Of a stretch of 64,000 nt of DNA, positions 35,625-44,577 are shown piece by piece. A model generated the notes under the pieces. It did not search any database. It was given only the letters and a program-made list of their open reading frames with translations, and was not told where the DNA came from. The stretch comes from Cribrihabitans marinus (GTDB taxonomy: Bacteria; Pseudomonadota; Alphaproteobacteria; Rhodobacterales; Rhodobacteraceae): contig NZ_FNYD01000009.1 of NCBI RefSeq assembly GCF_900109035.1, forward strand, positions 1 to 64,000, in the 5' to 3' direction. Within the stretch, counting starts at the first letter, position 1, and every line of letters starts with the position of its first letter. The position numbers and the translations under genes are program-made.

Positions 35625-36821
35625 CTAGAACCAGAAGTCGGTCTCGTCCAATTGCTGTAGTGTGGCGTTTACGACGAGAAGGCTGTTCCCGGCGTCGTCT
35701 GAAATCAGGACGTTTGCGCCGCGCTGGGACATGTGGTTCGCGGCCAGGTCCGAATAGTTGTCGATTCCTTCCGCATAACCCATGTAGATTTTCTCAGCAG
35801 GATCGAATTTGTTGAAATCCGCCAGTCGATCATTGCCTTCGCTGAACACGAAAATATCGCTGCCGTAGCCGCCGGACATTGTATCGTTCCCGGATTCGCC
35901 ATGGATGGTATCGTTCCCGCGCCAGCCGTTGAGGCGGTCATCGCCATCACCGCCAACCAACAGGTCTTGGCCGCCGCCACCCTGCAAAGTGTCTTGTCCA
36001 GTTTCCCCATAGAGACGGTCGTCGCCCGCTCCGCCACGGATGACATCGTCGCCTGCGCCACCATAGCCGCGGTCGGCATCGGCATTGAGCCAAATCTGAT
36101 CGTTGCCAGAGCCGCCAATTCCGGTGTCCTGCCCCAACCCACCGCGGATTTCGTCAGCACCGTTGCCACCGGACAAGGAGTCGTCGCCGCCGCCACCGAT
36201 CAGGGTGTCGTTGCCGAAGCTCCCTGCAATACTGTCGTTTCCGGCCCAACCATGTACTTCTGCCGGGTTGGATAGAAGGATTGTGTCCGCGCCCCCGGTC
36301 GCGGTATTCGTCGGGGCAGAGGGGGAGTTGCCTCCACCGGGTGAGCCCGCGCTACCGGCACCCGAATCGATTTGGAGAGGGGCGCTCGTACGGCCAAAGT
36401 TCTGTGTCACTACGACGGCATCAAATCCCCGAAAGTTTCCCTGCTCGATGCCAATGCCAATGACCTCCATATCCGGGTTCAAGATGTTGGCCCGATGGCC
36501 CGGGCTGTTCATAAGCGAATTGTGCAGGTCGATAACATCATCTGCGAGTCCGGGTGCACCGCGTTCGCTTTGCAAGGCGATGTTCTCGGCCCAGCCCCAG
36601 CTGCCCGAGAAGTCGAAGCCGGCCTGCTGCATCCGCCCCCCGGCGCTGGAGCCGCCGGCGCCGGTGTGCGAAAACACGTCTTGCGCAAGCATCCACTCGC
36701 TGTGCGTTTCGGCCGCGTCATTCAGCCGGAGTTCGAGTTGTAAGGGGTCAAGCCCGCGCGCAGCGCGTTCCGCGTTGATGAGATCCAGCATTTGCCGTTC
36801 AAGTGAATCTGCCTGTGTCAT
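35625..36821 (-). CDS. CAP (SCP/PR-1) domain protein with RTX calcium-binding repeats
   Basis: 398 aa. Residues ~8-130 form a CAP domain (LINAERAARGLDPLQL, HSEWMLAQDVFSHTGAGG, NSLMNSPGHRANILNPDMEVIGIGI, VVVTQNFG). A glycine/proline-rich linker follows, then from ~165 to 315 about a dozen GGxGxDxUx nonapeptides (GNDTLIGGGGDD, GAGDDRLYGETG). The C-terminal ~75 residues end in DFWF, resembling a type I secretion signal with terminal hydrophobics. No Sec signal. Predicted export by a T1SS ABC transporter, calcium-dependent folding outside. No T1SS genes are adjacent. Confidence 0.88.
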   Translation of the reverse strand: MTQADSLERQMLDLINAERAARGLDPLQLELRLNDAAETHSEWMLAQDVFSHTGAGGSSAGGRMQQAGFDFSGSWGWAENIALQSERGAPGLADDVIDLHNSLMNSPGHRANILNPDMEVIGIGIEQGNFRGFDAVVVTQNFGRTSAPLQIDSGAGSAGSPGGGNSPSAPTNTATGGADTILLSNPAEVHGWAGNDSIAGSFGNDTLIGGGGDDSLSGGNGADEIRGGLGQDTGIGGSGNDQIWLNADADRGYGGAGDDVIRGGAGDDRLYGETGQDTLQGGGGQDLLVGGDGDDRLNGWRGNDTIHGESGNDTMSGGYGSDIFVFSEGNDRLADFNKFDPAEKIYMGYAEGIDNYSDLAANHMSQRGANVLISDDAGNSLLVVNATLQQLDETDFWF

Positions 36822-37039
36822 CCGCCTGAGGTCTCCTGTGAGTGGCAGGGAAAGAATGTTCACTGCTCCTAGCGGCGGAATTGTGACCGAGAAATGGCAA
36901 GAGTTGAGCGGCCCGCGATCAGGCAAGGCTCCGCTCGGTTGCGGCTTGCGTGCGCGGAAACACGCACATCATTCGGCCTGTCGGGATGGCTGTAGGGCGT
37001 CGCGGCACATAATGCAGGGCGGCTGACGCGGGCAAAGAC

Positions 37040-37068
37040 AAACCCCCGGGGCGGGGCCGCGGGGGTCG
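37040..37068 (-). terminator. Terminator after rpsU
   Basis: On the minus strand, GACCCCCGCGGCCCCGCCCC-type GC stem followed by GGGTTTGTCTTT, 36 bp past the rpsU stop. The remaining ~215 bp up to the CAP-RTX start show nothing clear. Confidence 0.6.
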
Positions 37069-37104
37069 TCGAATAGTGTCGTCCAAAACTGGAGGGTAGG
37101 CGGC

Positions 37105-37311
37105 TCAGAGCAGCCCTTCGCGCTGGGCCTTCTTGCGCGCCAGCTTGCGGGCGCGGCGGATCGCCTCGGCCTTCTCGCGCGCTTTCTTCTCGGACGGCTT
37201 CTCGAAATGTTGCTTGAGCTTCATTTCGCGGAACACGCCCTCGCGCTGCAGTTTCTTCTTCAGGGCACGAAGCGCCTGATCGACATTGTTGTCGCGAACA
37301 CTGACCTGCAT
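37105..37311 (-). CDS. rpsU: 30S ribosomal protein S21 (bS21)
   Basis: 68 aa: [49 protein letters not shown]. Complete and typical for Alphaproteobacteria. Upstream GGTGG and A/T-rich promoter region shared with the divergent COQ9 gene. Confidence 0.96.
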   Translation of the reverse strand: MQVSVRDNNVDQALRALKKKLQREGVFREMKLKQHFEKPSEKKAREKAEAIRRARKLARKKAQREGLL

Positions 37312-37420
37312 GTGGTTGTCACCACCTTTCTGGTTCGAGTTGCAAGGATTTGCAGGAAGTGGCCGTATAGCAAAGCACTTCTATCTTGTCTAGTAGTGGG
37401 TCACTGGCAAGGAGGTCCGA

Positions 37421-38110
37421 ATGACAGAGAGCTTTGACACCGCGCGCGAAAGGCTGCTGGATGCCGCGTTGGCGCATGTTCCGTTCGACGGCTGGTCGGA
37501 AACCACGTTTCGCGCGGCGGTTGCGGATGCCGGTATCGACGATGCCGTGGCCCGTGCCATCTGTCCGCGCGGGGCGGTCGACCTGGCGCTCGCCTATCAC
37601 GCGCACGGTGACGCGGCGATGCTGGCGCGGCTGCGCGCCGAGGACCTGTCGGCGCTGAAGTTCCGCGACCGAATCGCCGCCGCGGTGCGGTTCCGGCTCG
37701 AGGCGGTGGAGGACCGCGAAGTGGTGCGCCGGGGCGTCACGCTGTTCGCGCTGCCGGCCCATGCCGGCGAGGGCGCCCGCGCCATCTGGGAGACCTGCGA
37801 CAAGATCTGGACCGCGCTGGGCGACACGTCGGACGACGTGAACTGGTATACCAAGCGCGCGACCCTTGCCGGGGTCTATTCCTCGACCCTGCTCTACTGG
37901 CTGGGGGACGGATCGCCGGGCCACCAGGCGACCTGGGATTTCCTGGATCGGCGCATCGCCGACGTGATGCTGGTCGAGAAGCTCAAGGCGCAGGTTCGGC
38001 AGAACCCGCTTCTGAAGCCGTTCATGGCCGGCCCCGACTGGCTGGCCCGGCAGATCCGGCCGCCGGCACGGATGCCCGACCTGCCCGGGCGGTTGTCCCC
38101 GCGCGACTGA
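37421..38110 (+). CDS. COQ9 family protein (ubiquinone biosynthesis accessory factor)
   Basis: 229 aa. The N-terminal TetR-like helical segment (LLDAALAHVPFDGWSETTFRAAVADAGID, ARAICPRGAVDLALAYH) and the COQ9 body with DDVNWYTKRATLAGVYSSTLLYWLGD are the family signature. COQ9 binds lipids and helps COQ7 hydroxylate demethoxyubiquinone. It is followed by a quinone oxidoreductase gene 49 bp later, consistent with quinone metabolism. Confidence 0.92.
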   Translation: MTESFDTARERLLDAALAHVPFDGWSETTFRAAVADAGIDDAVARAICPRGAVDLALAYHAHGDAAMLARLRAEDLSALKFRDRIAAAVRFRLEAVEDREVVRRGVTLFALPAHAGEGARAIWETCDKIWTALGDTSDDVNWYTKRATLAGVYSSTLLYWLGDGSPGHQATWDFLDRRIADVMLVEKLKAQVRQNPLLKPFMAGPDWLARQIRPPARMPDLPGRLSPRD

Positions 38111-38159
38111 CCCGGCCTGCGATCTGGACTGAATCCCTGAACGAAAGGAGACTGGCGCG

Positions 38160-39146
38160 ATGTCCCGGAAGATGAGCGCAGTGGAAATCACGCGGCCCGG
38201 CGGGCCGGATGTTCTGCAGTTGACCGAACGGCCAGTGCCCGAGGCGGGGCATGGCCAGGTTGTCATCAAGGTGGCCTATGCCGGGGTGAACCGGCCCGAT
38301 GCGCTGCAGCGGGCGGGGGCCTATGATCCGCCGCCGGGCGCCAGCGACCTGCCGGGGCTCGAGGCGTCGGGCGAGGTCGTCGCGGTGGGGCCGGGCGTTG
38401 CGGGCCTGGCCGAGGGTGACGAGGTTTGCGCCCTGTTGCCCGGTGGCGGCTATGCCGAGTATGTCGCGACTCCGGCGGCGCATTGCCTGCCGCTGCCCGC
38501 CGGCATGACCTTTAAGCAGGCCGCCTGCCTGCCCGAGACCTTCTTTACCGTTTGGTCCAACGTTTTCACCCGCGGCGGTCTGTCCGCAGGTGAGCGGTTC
38601 CTGGTGCATGGCGGGTCGAGCGGCATCGGCACCACCGCGATCCAGCTGGCCCGCGCCTTCGAGGCGCGCGTCTTTGCCACCGCCGGGTCGGACGAGAAAT
38701 GCCGGGCCTGCGAGGATCTCGGGGCCGAGCGCGCGATCAACTACCGCGAGGAGGATTTCGTCGCCGTCATGAAGGACGAGGGCGGCGCCGATCTGATCCT
38801 GGACATGGTCGGCGGCGACTATATCCCGCGCAACGTCAAGGCGCTGGCGCAGGATGGCCGCCTGGTGCAGATCGCTTTTTTGCAGGGCCCGGTGGTGGAA
38901 TTGAACTTTGCCCAGATGATGGTCAAGCGCCTGACGCTGACCGGCAGTACCCTGCGCCCGCAGAGCGATCTGGCCAAGGCGCGCATTGCCGGCGAGTTGC
39001 AGGAGGCGGTCTGGCCGCTTCTGTCCGCGGGCAAGGTGGCCCCGGTCATGGACAGCGAGTTCGCGCTGGCCGAAGCGGCCCAGGCCCATGCGCGGATGGA
39101 AGCCTCGGACCACATCGGCAAGATCGTCCTCAAGGTGGCGGAGTGA
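38160..39146 (+). CDS. NAD(P)H-quinone oxidoreductase (MDR superfamily, PIG3/QorA-like)
   Basis: 328 aa. GroES-like N-domain (YAGVNRPDALQRAGAYDPPPGASD LPGLEASGEV region) and a Rossmann domain (FLVHGGSSGIGTTAIQLARAF, then INYREEDFVAVM). It lacks the zinc ligands of alcohol dehydrogenases, as expected for quinone oxidoreductases. Probably co-transcribed with the COQ9 gene. Confidence 0.9.
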   Translation: MSRKMSAVEITRPGGPDVLQLTERPVPEAGHGQVVIKVAYAGVNRPDALQRAGAYDPPPGASDLPGLEASGEVVAVGPGVAGLAEGDEVCALLPGGGYAEYVATPAAHCLPLPAGMTFKQAACLPETFFTVWSNVFTRGGLSAGERFLVHGGSSGIGTTAIQLARAFEARVFATAGSDEKCRACEDLGAERAINYREEDFVAVMKDEGGADLILDMVGGDYIPRNVKALAQDGRLVQIAFLQGPVVELNFAQMMVKRLTLTGSTLRPQSDLAKARIAGELQEAVWPLLSAGKVAPVMDSEFALAEAAQAHARMEASDHIGKIVLKVAE

Positions 39147-39152
39147 CGTCTG

Positions 39153-40010
39153 TCAGCTGACCGCGCGGCGATACAGGTGCCAGGTCGCATGGCCCAGCAC
39201 CGGCATCACCACGATCATACCCAGCAGAAGCGGGATCGCGCCCAGCACCAGGAGCGTCGCGACCAATGCGCCCCAGGTCAGGATGACGGCCGGGTTCTCG
39301 CGCAGGACCCGGACCGAGGTGACGACGGCAACCGGCACCCCGACCTTGCGGTCCAGCAGCAGCGGGAAGCTGACCACGCTGACGGCCAGGGCGGCCAGCG
39401 CAAAGAAGAACCCGACGGCGGTTCCCAGGATCGCCATCGTCCAGCCCGCGGCGGTGCCGATCACGTCTCCGGTGAAGGCGGCAAGTGAAGCCGGCGGCTC
39501 GGGGCCCAGCGTCGCGGAATAGATCGCGTTGGCGGTCATGACCCAGACCAGGAACAACATCACCAGGTAGAAGCCCAGCACCAGGATGGCCCCGAAGGAC
39601 GGCGAGCGGAATACGCCGAACGCGTCCAGCCAGTGGGTCTCCAGGCCCTGTTCCCGCCTGCGGCTGATCTCGTAGAGGCCCACCGCGGCCACCGGCCCGA
39701 GGATCGCAAAGCCCATGACCAAAGGCGCCAGCAACGGAACCAGGTCCATCTGCAGGCCCAGCCCGACCAGCAGCAGCCCGGCAAGCGGATAGACCACGGC
39801 GATGAAGATCGCGTCGGCCCGTGTTGCGAGGAAATCGGCATATCCCGCGCGCAACACGGCCTTCAGATCGTCCATCGTCAGGGTATGCACCACCGGTGGC
39901 GCATCGGGGTCCGCGCCGCCCACCTGCGCGATGGAGTCCCCCACATGTTCGCCCGTGGCGCTCAGGCTCTTGGCGGCCCAGCTGATGGGATTTCCGATTG
40001 TCTTGGCCAT
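39153..40010 (-). CDS. DUF2189 multi-pass membrane protein
   Basis: 285 aa with about six transmembrane helices. A soluble N-terminus (PPVVHTLTMDDLKAVLRAGYADF) precedes the first helix, and the conserved VLGHATWHLYRRAV is at the C-terminus. Function unknown. Convergent with the oxidoreductase gene, 6 bp apart. Confidence 0.85.
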   Translation of the reverse strand: MAKTIGNPISWAAKSLSATGEHVGDSIAQVGGADPDAPPVVHTLTMDDLKAVLRAGYADFLATRADAIFIAVVYPLAGLLLVGLGLQMDLVPLLAPLVMGFAILGPVAAVGLYEISRRREQGLETHWLDAFGVFRSPSFGAILVLGFYLVMLFLVWVMTANAIYSATLGPEPPASLAAFTGDVIGTAAGWTMAILGTAVGFFFALAALAVSVVSFPLLLDRKVGVPVAVVTSVRVLRENPAVILTWGALVATLLVLGAIPLLLGMIVVMPVLGHATWHLYRRAVS

Positions 40011-40190
40011 TATCTGTCCTTCCGCTGCATCACTGCGCAGCGTCCGAAAGCCGGCCCATAGAGCGCAAGAGGGCCAGCCTCGGACTGCGCCCCTGTCGAG
40101 GACTATAGCAGATCGCCGGCCAGGGCACAGTCACAGCTTGGCGAGCGGTCGGCTCATGCCGATGCTGCGCCGGTGCCGCAGGTGTGAGGA

Positions 40191-40778
40191 TCAGGCCCGC
40201 GCCTCAAGCCTCCAGCACAGGTTGGCGCGCACGGCCCGCCAGTCCGGCGCGGTCACGGAATAGACGGCGGTGTCGCGGATCGTGCCGTTGGGCAGGATCA
40301 TATGCGCCCGCAGGATCCCGTCCAGCCGCGCGCCCAGCCGCTCGATGGCGCGGCGGCTCTGCAGGTTCATCACGTGGGTGCGGAATTCGACCGCGATGGC
40401 GTCCAGCGTCTCGAAGGCATGGGAGAGCATCAGCAGCTTGATCTCGGTATTGAGCGCGGTGCGCTGCACCGCCTTGCGATACCAGGTTGATCCGATCTCG
40501 AGCCGCCGGTTGGCATGGTCGATATTCATGTAGGTGGTCATGCCCACCGCCCGGCCGTCCGCATCCAGAATGGCAAAGGCCACCATGCTGCCCGCCTCCA
40601 GCAGCGACAGGCGGCGGTCGATCTCCTCCGCGACCTGATCCGGCGCGGGAACCGTCGTATACCAAAGGCGGTGCAGATCGCCATCTGCCGCGGCCTCGCG
40701 CAGATCGGCGGCGTGATCCCGGCTCAGCGGAACCACCGCGCCATGCTGGCCCTCAAGCGTGACCGGTTCGGCCCACAT
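40191..40778 (-). CDS. GNAT-family N-acetyltransferase (RimJ/RimL-like)
   Basis: 195 aa. Fold segments: VTLEGQHGAVVPLSRDHAADL at the N-terminus, GMTTYMNIDHANRRLEIGSTWYRKAVQRTALNTEIKLLMLSHAFE spanning beta4 to the acetyl-CoA helix, and FRTHVMNLQSRRAIERLGARLDG. The substrate is unknown; related proteins acetylate ribosomal protein termini or small amines. 180 bp without features separates it from the DUF2189 gene. Confidence 0.85.
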   Translation of the reverse strand: MWAEPVTLEGQHGAVVPLSRDHAADLREAAADGDLHRLWYTTVPAPDQVAEEIDRRLSLLEAGSMVAFAILDADGRAVGMTTYMNIDHANRRLEIGSTWYRKAVQRTALNTEIKLLMLSHAFETLDAIAVEFRTHVMNLQSRRAIERLGARLDGILRAHMILPNGTIRDTAVYSVTAPDWRAVRANLCWRLEARA

Positions 40779-40846
40779 GCGTCACCTCCTGACAGAAGAT
40801 GGGCCGGCGCGGATCCGCACCGGCCCAGGACTCCCTGCAGATGGCG

Positions 40847-42241
40847 TCAGCCGAACACCCGGCCCAGCGCCCCGTCCACCGCGTCGGTGATCTGGTCGAT
40901 GTCGTCGGGCGAGGCGATCAACGCGGGCGAGAAGCACAGCGTGTTGTTGCGACCCGGCACCGAGCGGTTGGTGACCCCGATGATGACGCCCTGCGCCATG
41001 CAGTCGGCCACGACGGCCTGCGCCTGTTTCTCGGGCACCGGCTCCTTGCTGTCGCGGTCCAGCACCAGTTCGGCGCCCTGGAACAGGCCCTTGCCGCGCA
41101 CGTCTCCGATCACCTTGTGCTTGTCCATCAGCGCGCGCAGGTTGGCATCCAGACGCGCGCCCATGCCGGTGCAGTTGGCAAGCAGGTTCTCGTTCTCGAT
41201 GATCCGAAGGTTCTCGATGGCCGCAGCAGGCCCAGCCGTGCAGCCGCCAAAGGTCGAGATGTCGCGGAAGTAGTTCATCGGATCGTCGGCGTCGTCCTTG
41301 AACATCGCGAAGACCTCTTCGGTCGTCACCATGCAGGCGATCGCGGCATAGCCCGAGGCCACGCCCTTGGCCATCGTCACGAAGTCGGGCCGGATGCCGT
41401 AGTGCTGATAGCCGAACCATTCGGTGCCGGTGCGCCCGACGCCGCAGACCACCTCGTCGATATGCAGCAGGATGTCGTATTTGGTGCAGATCTCCTGCAC
41501 CCGCTGCCAATAGCCCTCGGGCGCCTCGATCACGCCGCCGCCGGCGGTCACCGGTTCAAGGCACAGCGCGCCCACGGTGTCCGGACCCTCGCGCAGGATC
41601 ACCGCTTCGATCTGGTCGGCGGCCCATTCACCGAAATTGGCATCCGGCGCGCCGTCCAGTTCGTGCTTGCGGTATTCCATGCAATGCGGCACCCGCACGA
41701 AATCCGGCGCGAAGGGGCCGTATTGCATGTTGCGCTCGTCCTGACCGCCCGCCGACATCGCCGCCAGGGTGGATCCGTGATAGTCGCGGTCGCGATAGAG
41801 GATCTTGGTCTTCCTGCCGCCATAGCGCTTGTGCGCGATCTGGCGCACCATCTTGAACGCCTTCTCGTTCGCCTCGGAGCCGGAATTGGTGTAGTAGACC
41901 CGGCTCATCCCAGGCATCTTCGAGATGAGCTTCTTGGCGAAGATCGAGCCGGGGATCGACCCCGCGGATTGCGCGAAATAGCACAGCTTCATCAGCTGGT
42001 CGTAAACCGCCTTGCAGATGCTCTCGCGCCCGTAGCCCACATTGACCGTCCAGACCCCGCCCGAAACGGCATCCAGATGCTCCTTGCCCTTCTGGTCCCA
42101 GACGCGCATCCCCTTGCCCTCGACGATGATGCGCGGGTCGTTGGTCTCAAAGGGTTTGTGCTGGATCAGGTGGTGCCAGATATGGGCGCGGTCGGCCTCG
42201 ACGATGCGGGAGAGATCGTTTTCGTTGAACGTGCCGTCCAT
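40847..42241 (-). CDS. tpa: Taurine:pyruvate aminotransferase
   Basis: 464 aa, class III PLP aminotransferase. NSGSEANEKAFKMVRQ (about 119-134), the cofactor Asp262 in LLHIDEVVCGVGRTG and the Schiff-base Lys292 in TMAKGVASGY are all present. It transfers the taurine amino group to pyruvate, giving sulfoacetaldehyde and alanine. Alanine is recycled by Ald. It is divergent from tauABC, which fixes the substrate assignment; alone it could be another omega-aminotransferase. Xsc and Pta are not in the window. Confidence 0.88.
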   Translation of the reverse strand: MDGTFNENDLSRIVEADRAHIWHHLIQHKPFETNDPRIIVEGKGMRVWDQKGKEHLDAVSGGVWTVNVGYGRESICKAVYDQLMKLCYFAQSAGSIPGSIFAKKLISKMPGMSRVYYTNSGSEANEKAFKMVRQIAHKRYGGRKTKILYRDRDYHGSTLAAMSAGGQDERNMQYGPFAPDFVRVPHCMEYRKHELDGAPDANFGEWAADQIEAVILREGPDTVGALCLEPVTAGGGVIEAPEGYWQRVQEICTKYDILLHIDEVVCGVGRTGTEWFGYQHYGIRPDFVTMAKGVASGYAAIACMVTTEEVFAMFKDDADDPMNYFRDISTFGGCTAGPAAAIENLRIIENENLLANCTGMGARLDANLRALMDKHKVIGDVRGKGLFQGAELVLDRDSKEPVPEKQAQAVVADCMAQGVIIGVTNRSVPGRNNTLCFSPALIASPDDIDQITDAVDGALGRVFG

Positions 42242-42646
42242 GACATGTCCTTTCGTGATGCAACTGTTATCCGGCCCCGAAAGCCTATTGCATCCGGGGG
42301 CGTGTTCCTAAGTCCAGTGACGGGGAAAACCGGGCCACGGATAGGGCCAGAATGATCCCGCGGTTATAGCCAGAACAGCCGTAGAATCGACTGGTCGAAA
42401 GGCGCCCGGCGGCGGAATGGCCCGAAAAAACGGGCGCATCGCGGGATTTGGAAATCTGGAAGCGGCGATTTGGTCTGGCTGCGGGCGTGAAGCGGGCGGC
42501 GAAAAAACATTGATCGGTGAGGGCAATTGCGCTCCGATCAGGCCGGGCACGCGACGGGCCTGCCGGACCGCATGGCGCGACACCGCGACGCGCCGGCACC
42601 GAATCCGCGAAAAAGCGGAGCAGCGAAACAGGGAGAACGACATATC
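42242..42646. promoter_or_regulatory. Divergent tpa/tauA control region with possible TauR boxes
   Basis: 405 bp without a gene. On the minus strand, CTGGACTTAG (42308-42317) and CTGGCCCTAT (42341-42350) match 9/10 and 8/10 of the TauR direct-repeat consensus reported for Rhodobacter capsulatus (CTGGACYTAA, from memory). They are 33 bp apart and face tpa. No regulator gene is adjacent. The plus-strand part near 42600-42640 supplies GGGAG for tauA. Short frames inside have no support. Confidence 0.4.
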
Positions 42647-43651
42647 ATGAAACTCAAATCGCAACTGATGGCGGCCGTGGCCGGGATGGCGGTCATCGCC
42701 GCTGCCGCGCCTGCCGTGGCGCAGGACGGCGAGATCACCGTGGGGTATTTCCTGGAATGGCCGATGCCGTTCCAATACGCCAAGGTGAACGGCACCTATG
42801 ACGAGGAAATGGGCGTCAAGGTCAACTGGGTCAGCTTCGACACCGGCACCGCGATGAGCGCGGCGATGGCCTCGGGCGATGTGCAGCTCAGTGTCAGCCA
42901 GGGCGTGCCGCCCTTCGTGGTGGCCACCAGCGCCGGGCAGGATCTGCAGATCCTCGATGTCGCGGTCAGCTATTCGGAGAACGACAATTGCGTCGTTCGC
43001 GCGGATCTCGAGATCGACAAGGCCTCGGCCGGCGAACTGGCTGGCAAGAAAGTGGCCGTGCCGCTGGGCACCGCGGCACATTACGGTTTCCTCAACCAGA
43101 TGAACCATTTCGGCGTGGATATCGGCTCGATGGAAGTCGTCGACATGGCGCCGCCAGACGGTGCCGCGGCCATCGCCCAGGGCGCGGTCGACATGGCCTG
43201 CGGCTGGGGCGGGTCGCTGCGCCGGATGCTGGAGCATGGCAACATCCTGCTGACCGGCGCCGAGAAGGAAGAGCTGGGCATCCTGGTCTTCGACGTGACC
43301 TCGGGCCCGGCCGGCTGGGTTGCCGAGAACGCCGACCTTGTGGCCAAGTTCCTGAAGGTGACCGGCGATGCCAACGCGATGTGGAATGGGGGCGAGAACC
43401 GCGACGAGATGCTGGCGGTGATCGCCAAGGATGCCGGCATGGAACTGGCCGACACGGACGCCACGATCAGCACCTTCGTCTTTCCCAGCGTGGATGATCA
43501 ATTGTCCGAAAAGTGGCTGAACGGCGGTGCGCAGACCTTCATGAAGGGCGTCGCCGACGTCTTCGTGCAGGCGGGCAGCATCGACTCGGCGCTCGACAGC
43601 TATGCCAACGCGGTGAACACCGGTCCGCTGAGCGCGGCGCAGGGCATGTAG
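42647..43651 (+). CDS. tauA: Taurine ABC transporter, periplasmic substrate-binding protein
   Basis: 334 aa. A signal peptide ends about AAPAVAQ-DG (residue 25). The mature protein has the SsuA/TauA NMT1-like fold: ITVGYFLEWPMPFQYAKVNG, ALSVSQGVPPFVVATS-type segment, KKVAVPLGTAAHYGFLNQM and ACGWGGSLRRML. Start at 42647, after GGGAGAACGA. First gene of tauABC. Confidence 0.92.
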   Translation: MKLKSQLMAAVAGMAVIAAAAPAVAQDGEITVGYFLEWPMPFQYAKVNGTYDEEMGVKVNWVSFDTGTAMSAAMASGDVQLSVSQGVPPFVVATSAGQDLQILDVAVSYSENDNCVVRADLEIDKASAGELAGKKVAVPLGTAAHYGFLNQMNHFGVDIGSMEVVDMAPPDGAAAIAQGAVDMACGWGGSLRRMLEHGNILLTGAEKEELGILVFDVTSGPAGWVAENADLVAKFLKVTGDANAMWNGGENRDEMLAVIAKDAGMELADTDATISTFVFPSVDDQLSEKWLNGGAQTFMKGVADVFVQAGSIDSALDSYANAVNTGPLSAAQGM

Positions 43652-43770
43652 CCAAACACGGCGCGGGCGGCGGCCAGACCGGGCCGGACGCCCGCCCGTC
43701 ACGCCGGCAACGGGCCGGGACCGACCGATCCGGTCGGAGCAGGTGTATTCAGTTACGCGGAAAGGAACCG

Positions 43771-44577
43771 ATGTCGGGATTGTCGATCGAGAACATCTCA
43801 ATGCGTTTCGACCTGCCCAACGGCACGTCGGTGCAGGCGCTCAAGGACGTGTCTCTGCACCTGCAGGAGGGCGAGTTGATGAGCGTACTGGGGCCTTCGG
43901 GCTGTGGCAAGACCACGCTTCTGAACATCCTGGCCGGCTTTCTCGCGCCGACCGAGGGCCAGATCGTCATGAACGGCCACACCGTGACCGGGCCGGATGC
44001 CGAACGTGGCATGGTGTTCCAGCAGGGCGCGCTGTTCGAATGGATGAGCGTGCGCGACAACGTAAGCTTCGGCCCGCGGATGAAGGGACAATCCGCATCG
44101 CAATACCAACAGGATGTCGATCACCTTCTCGATGTGGTGGGCCTGCAGGAGTTCAAGGAAAAGGCGATCTACGAGCTGTCGGGCGGCATGCAGCAGCGGG
44201 TTGCGCTGGCGCGCTGCCTGGCCAACGACCCGGACGTGATCCTGATGGACGAGCCGCTGGGCGCGCTGGACGCGCTGACCCGCGAGAAGATGCAGAGCCT
44301 GGTGCTCAAGCTGTGGAAGGAAACCGGCAAGACCATCATCCTGATTACCCATTCGGTCGAGGAGGCGCTGCTGCTGGGTGAACGGCTGATCGTGATGGCG
44401 CCGCGACCGGGACGGATCCACAAGGAATACCGGCTTCCCTTCGCCGACCTGGGCGTAGGCCAGGATCTGCGCGAGGTCAAAAAACACCCCGAGTTCGCCA
44501 TCCGCCGCGAAGAGATCCTGGGCATGATCTGGGACATGGAAGAGGAAATCATGGGCCGCACGGAGGCCGCATCATGA
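43771..44577 (+). CDS. tauB: Taurine ABC transporter, ATP-binding protein
   Basis: 268 aa. Walker A GPSGCGKTT, Q-loop MVFQQGALFEW, signature LSGGMQQRVALARCLA, Walker B VILMDEPLGALD and switch His in LITHSVEEAL. Start at 43771 with AAAGGA upstream; the reading frame is open much further upstream but without ABC similarity. Overlaps tauC by 4 bp. Confidence 0.94.
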   Translation: MSGLSIENISMRFDLPNGTSVQALKDVSLHLQEGELMSVLGPSGCGKTTLLNILAGFLAPTEGQIVMNGHTVTGPDAERGMVFQQGALFEWMSVRDNVSFGPRMKGQSASQYQQDVDHLLDVVGLQEFKEKAIYELSGGMQQRVALARCLANDPDVILMDEPLGALDALTREKMQSLVLKLWKETGKTIILITHSVEEALLLGERLIVMAPRPGRIHKEYRLPFADLGVGQDLREVKKHPEFAIRREEILGMIWDMEEEIMGRTEAAS

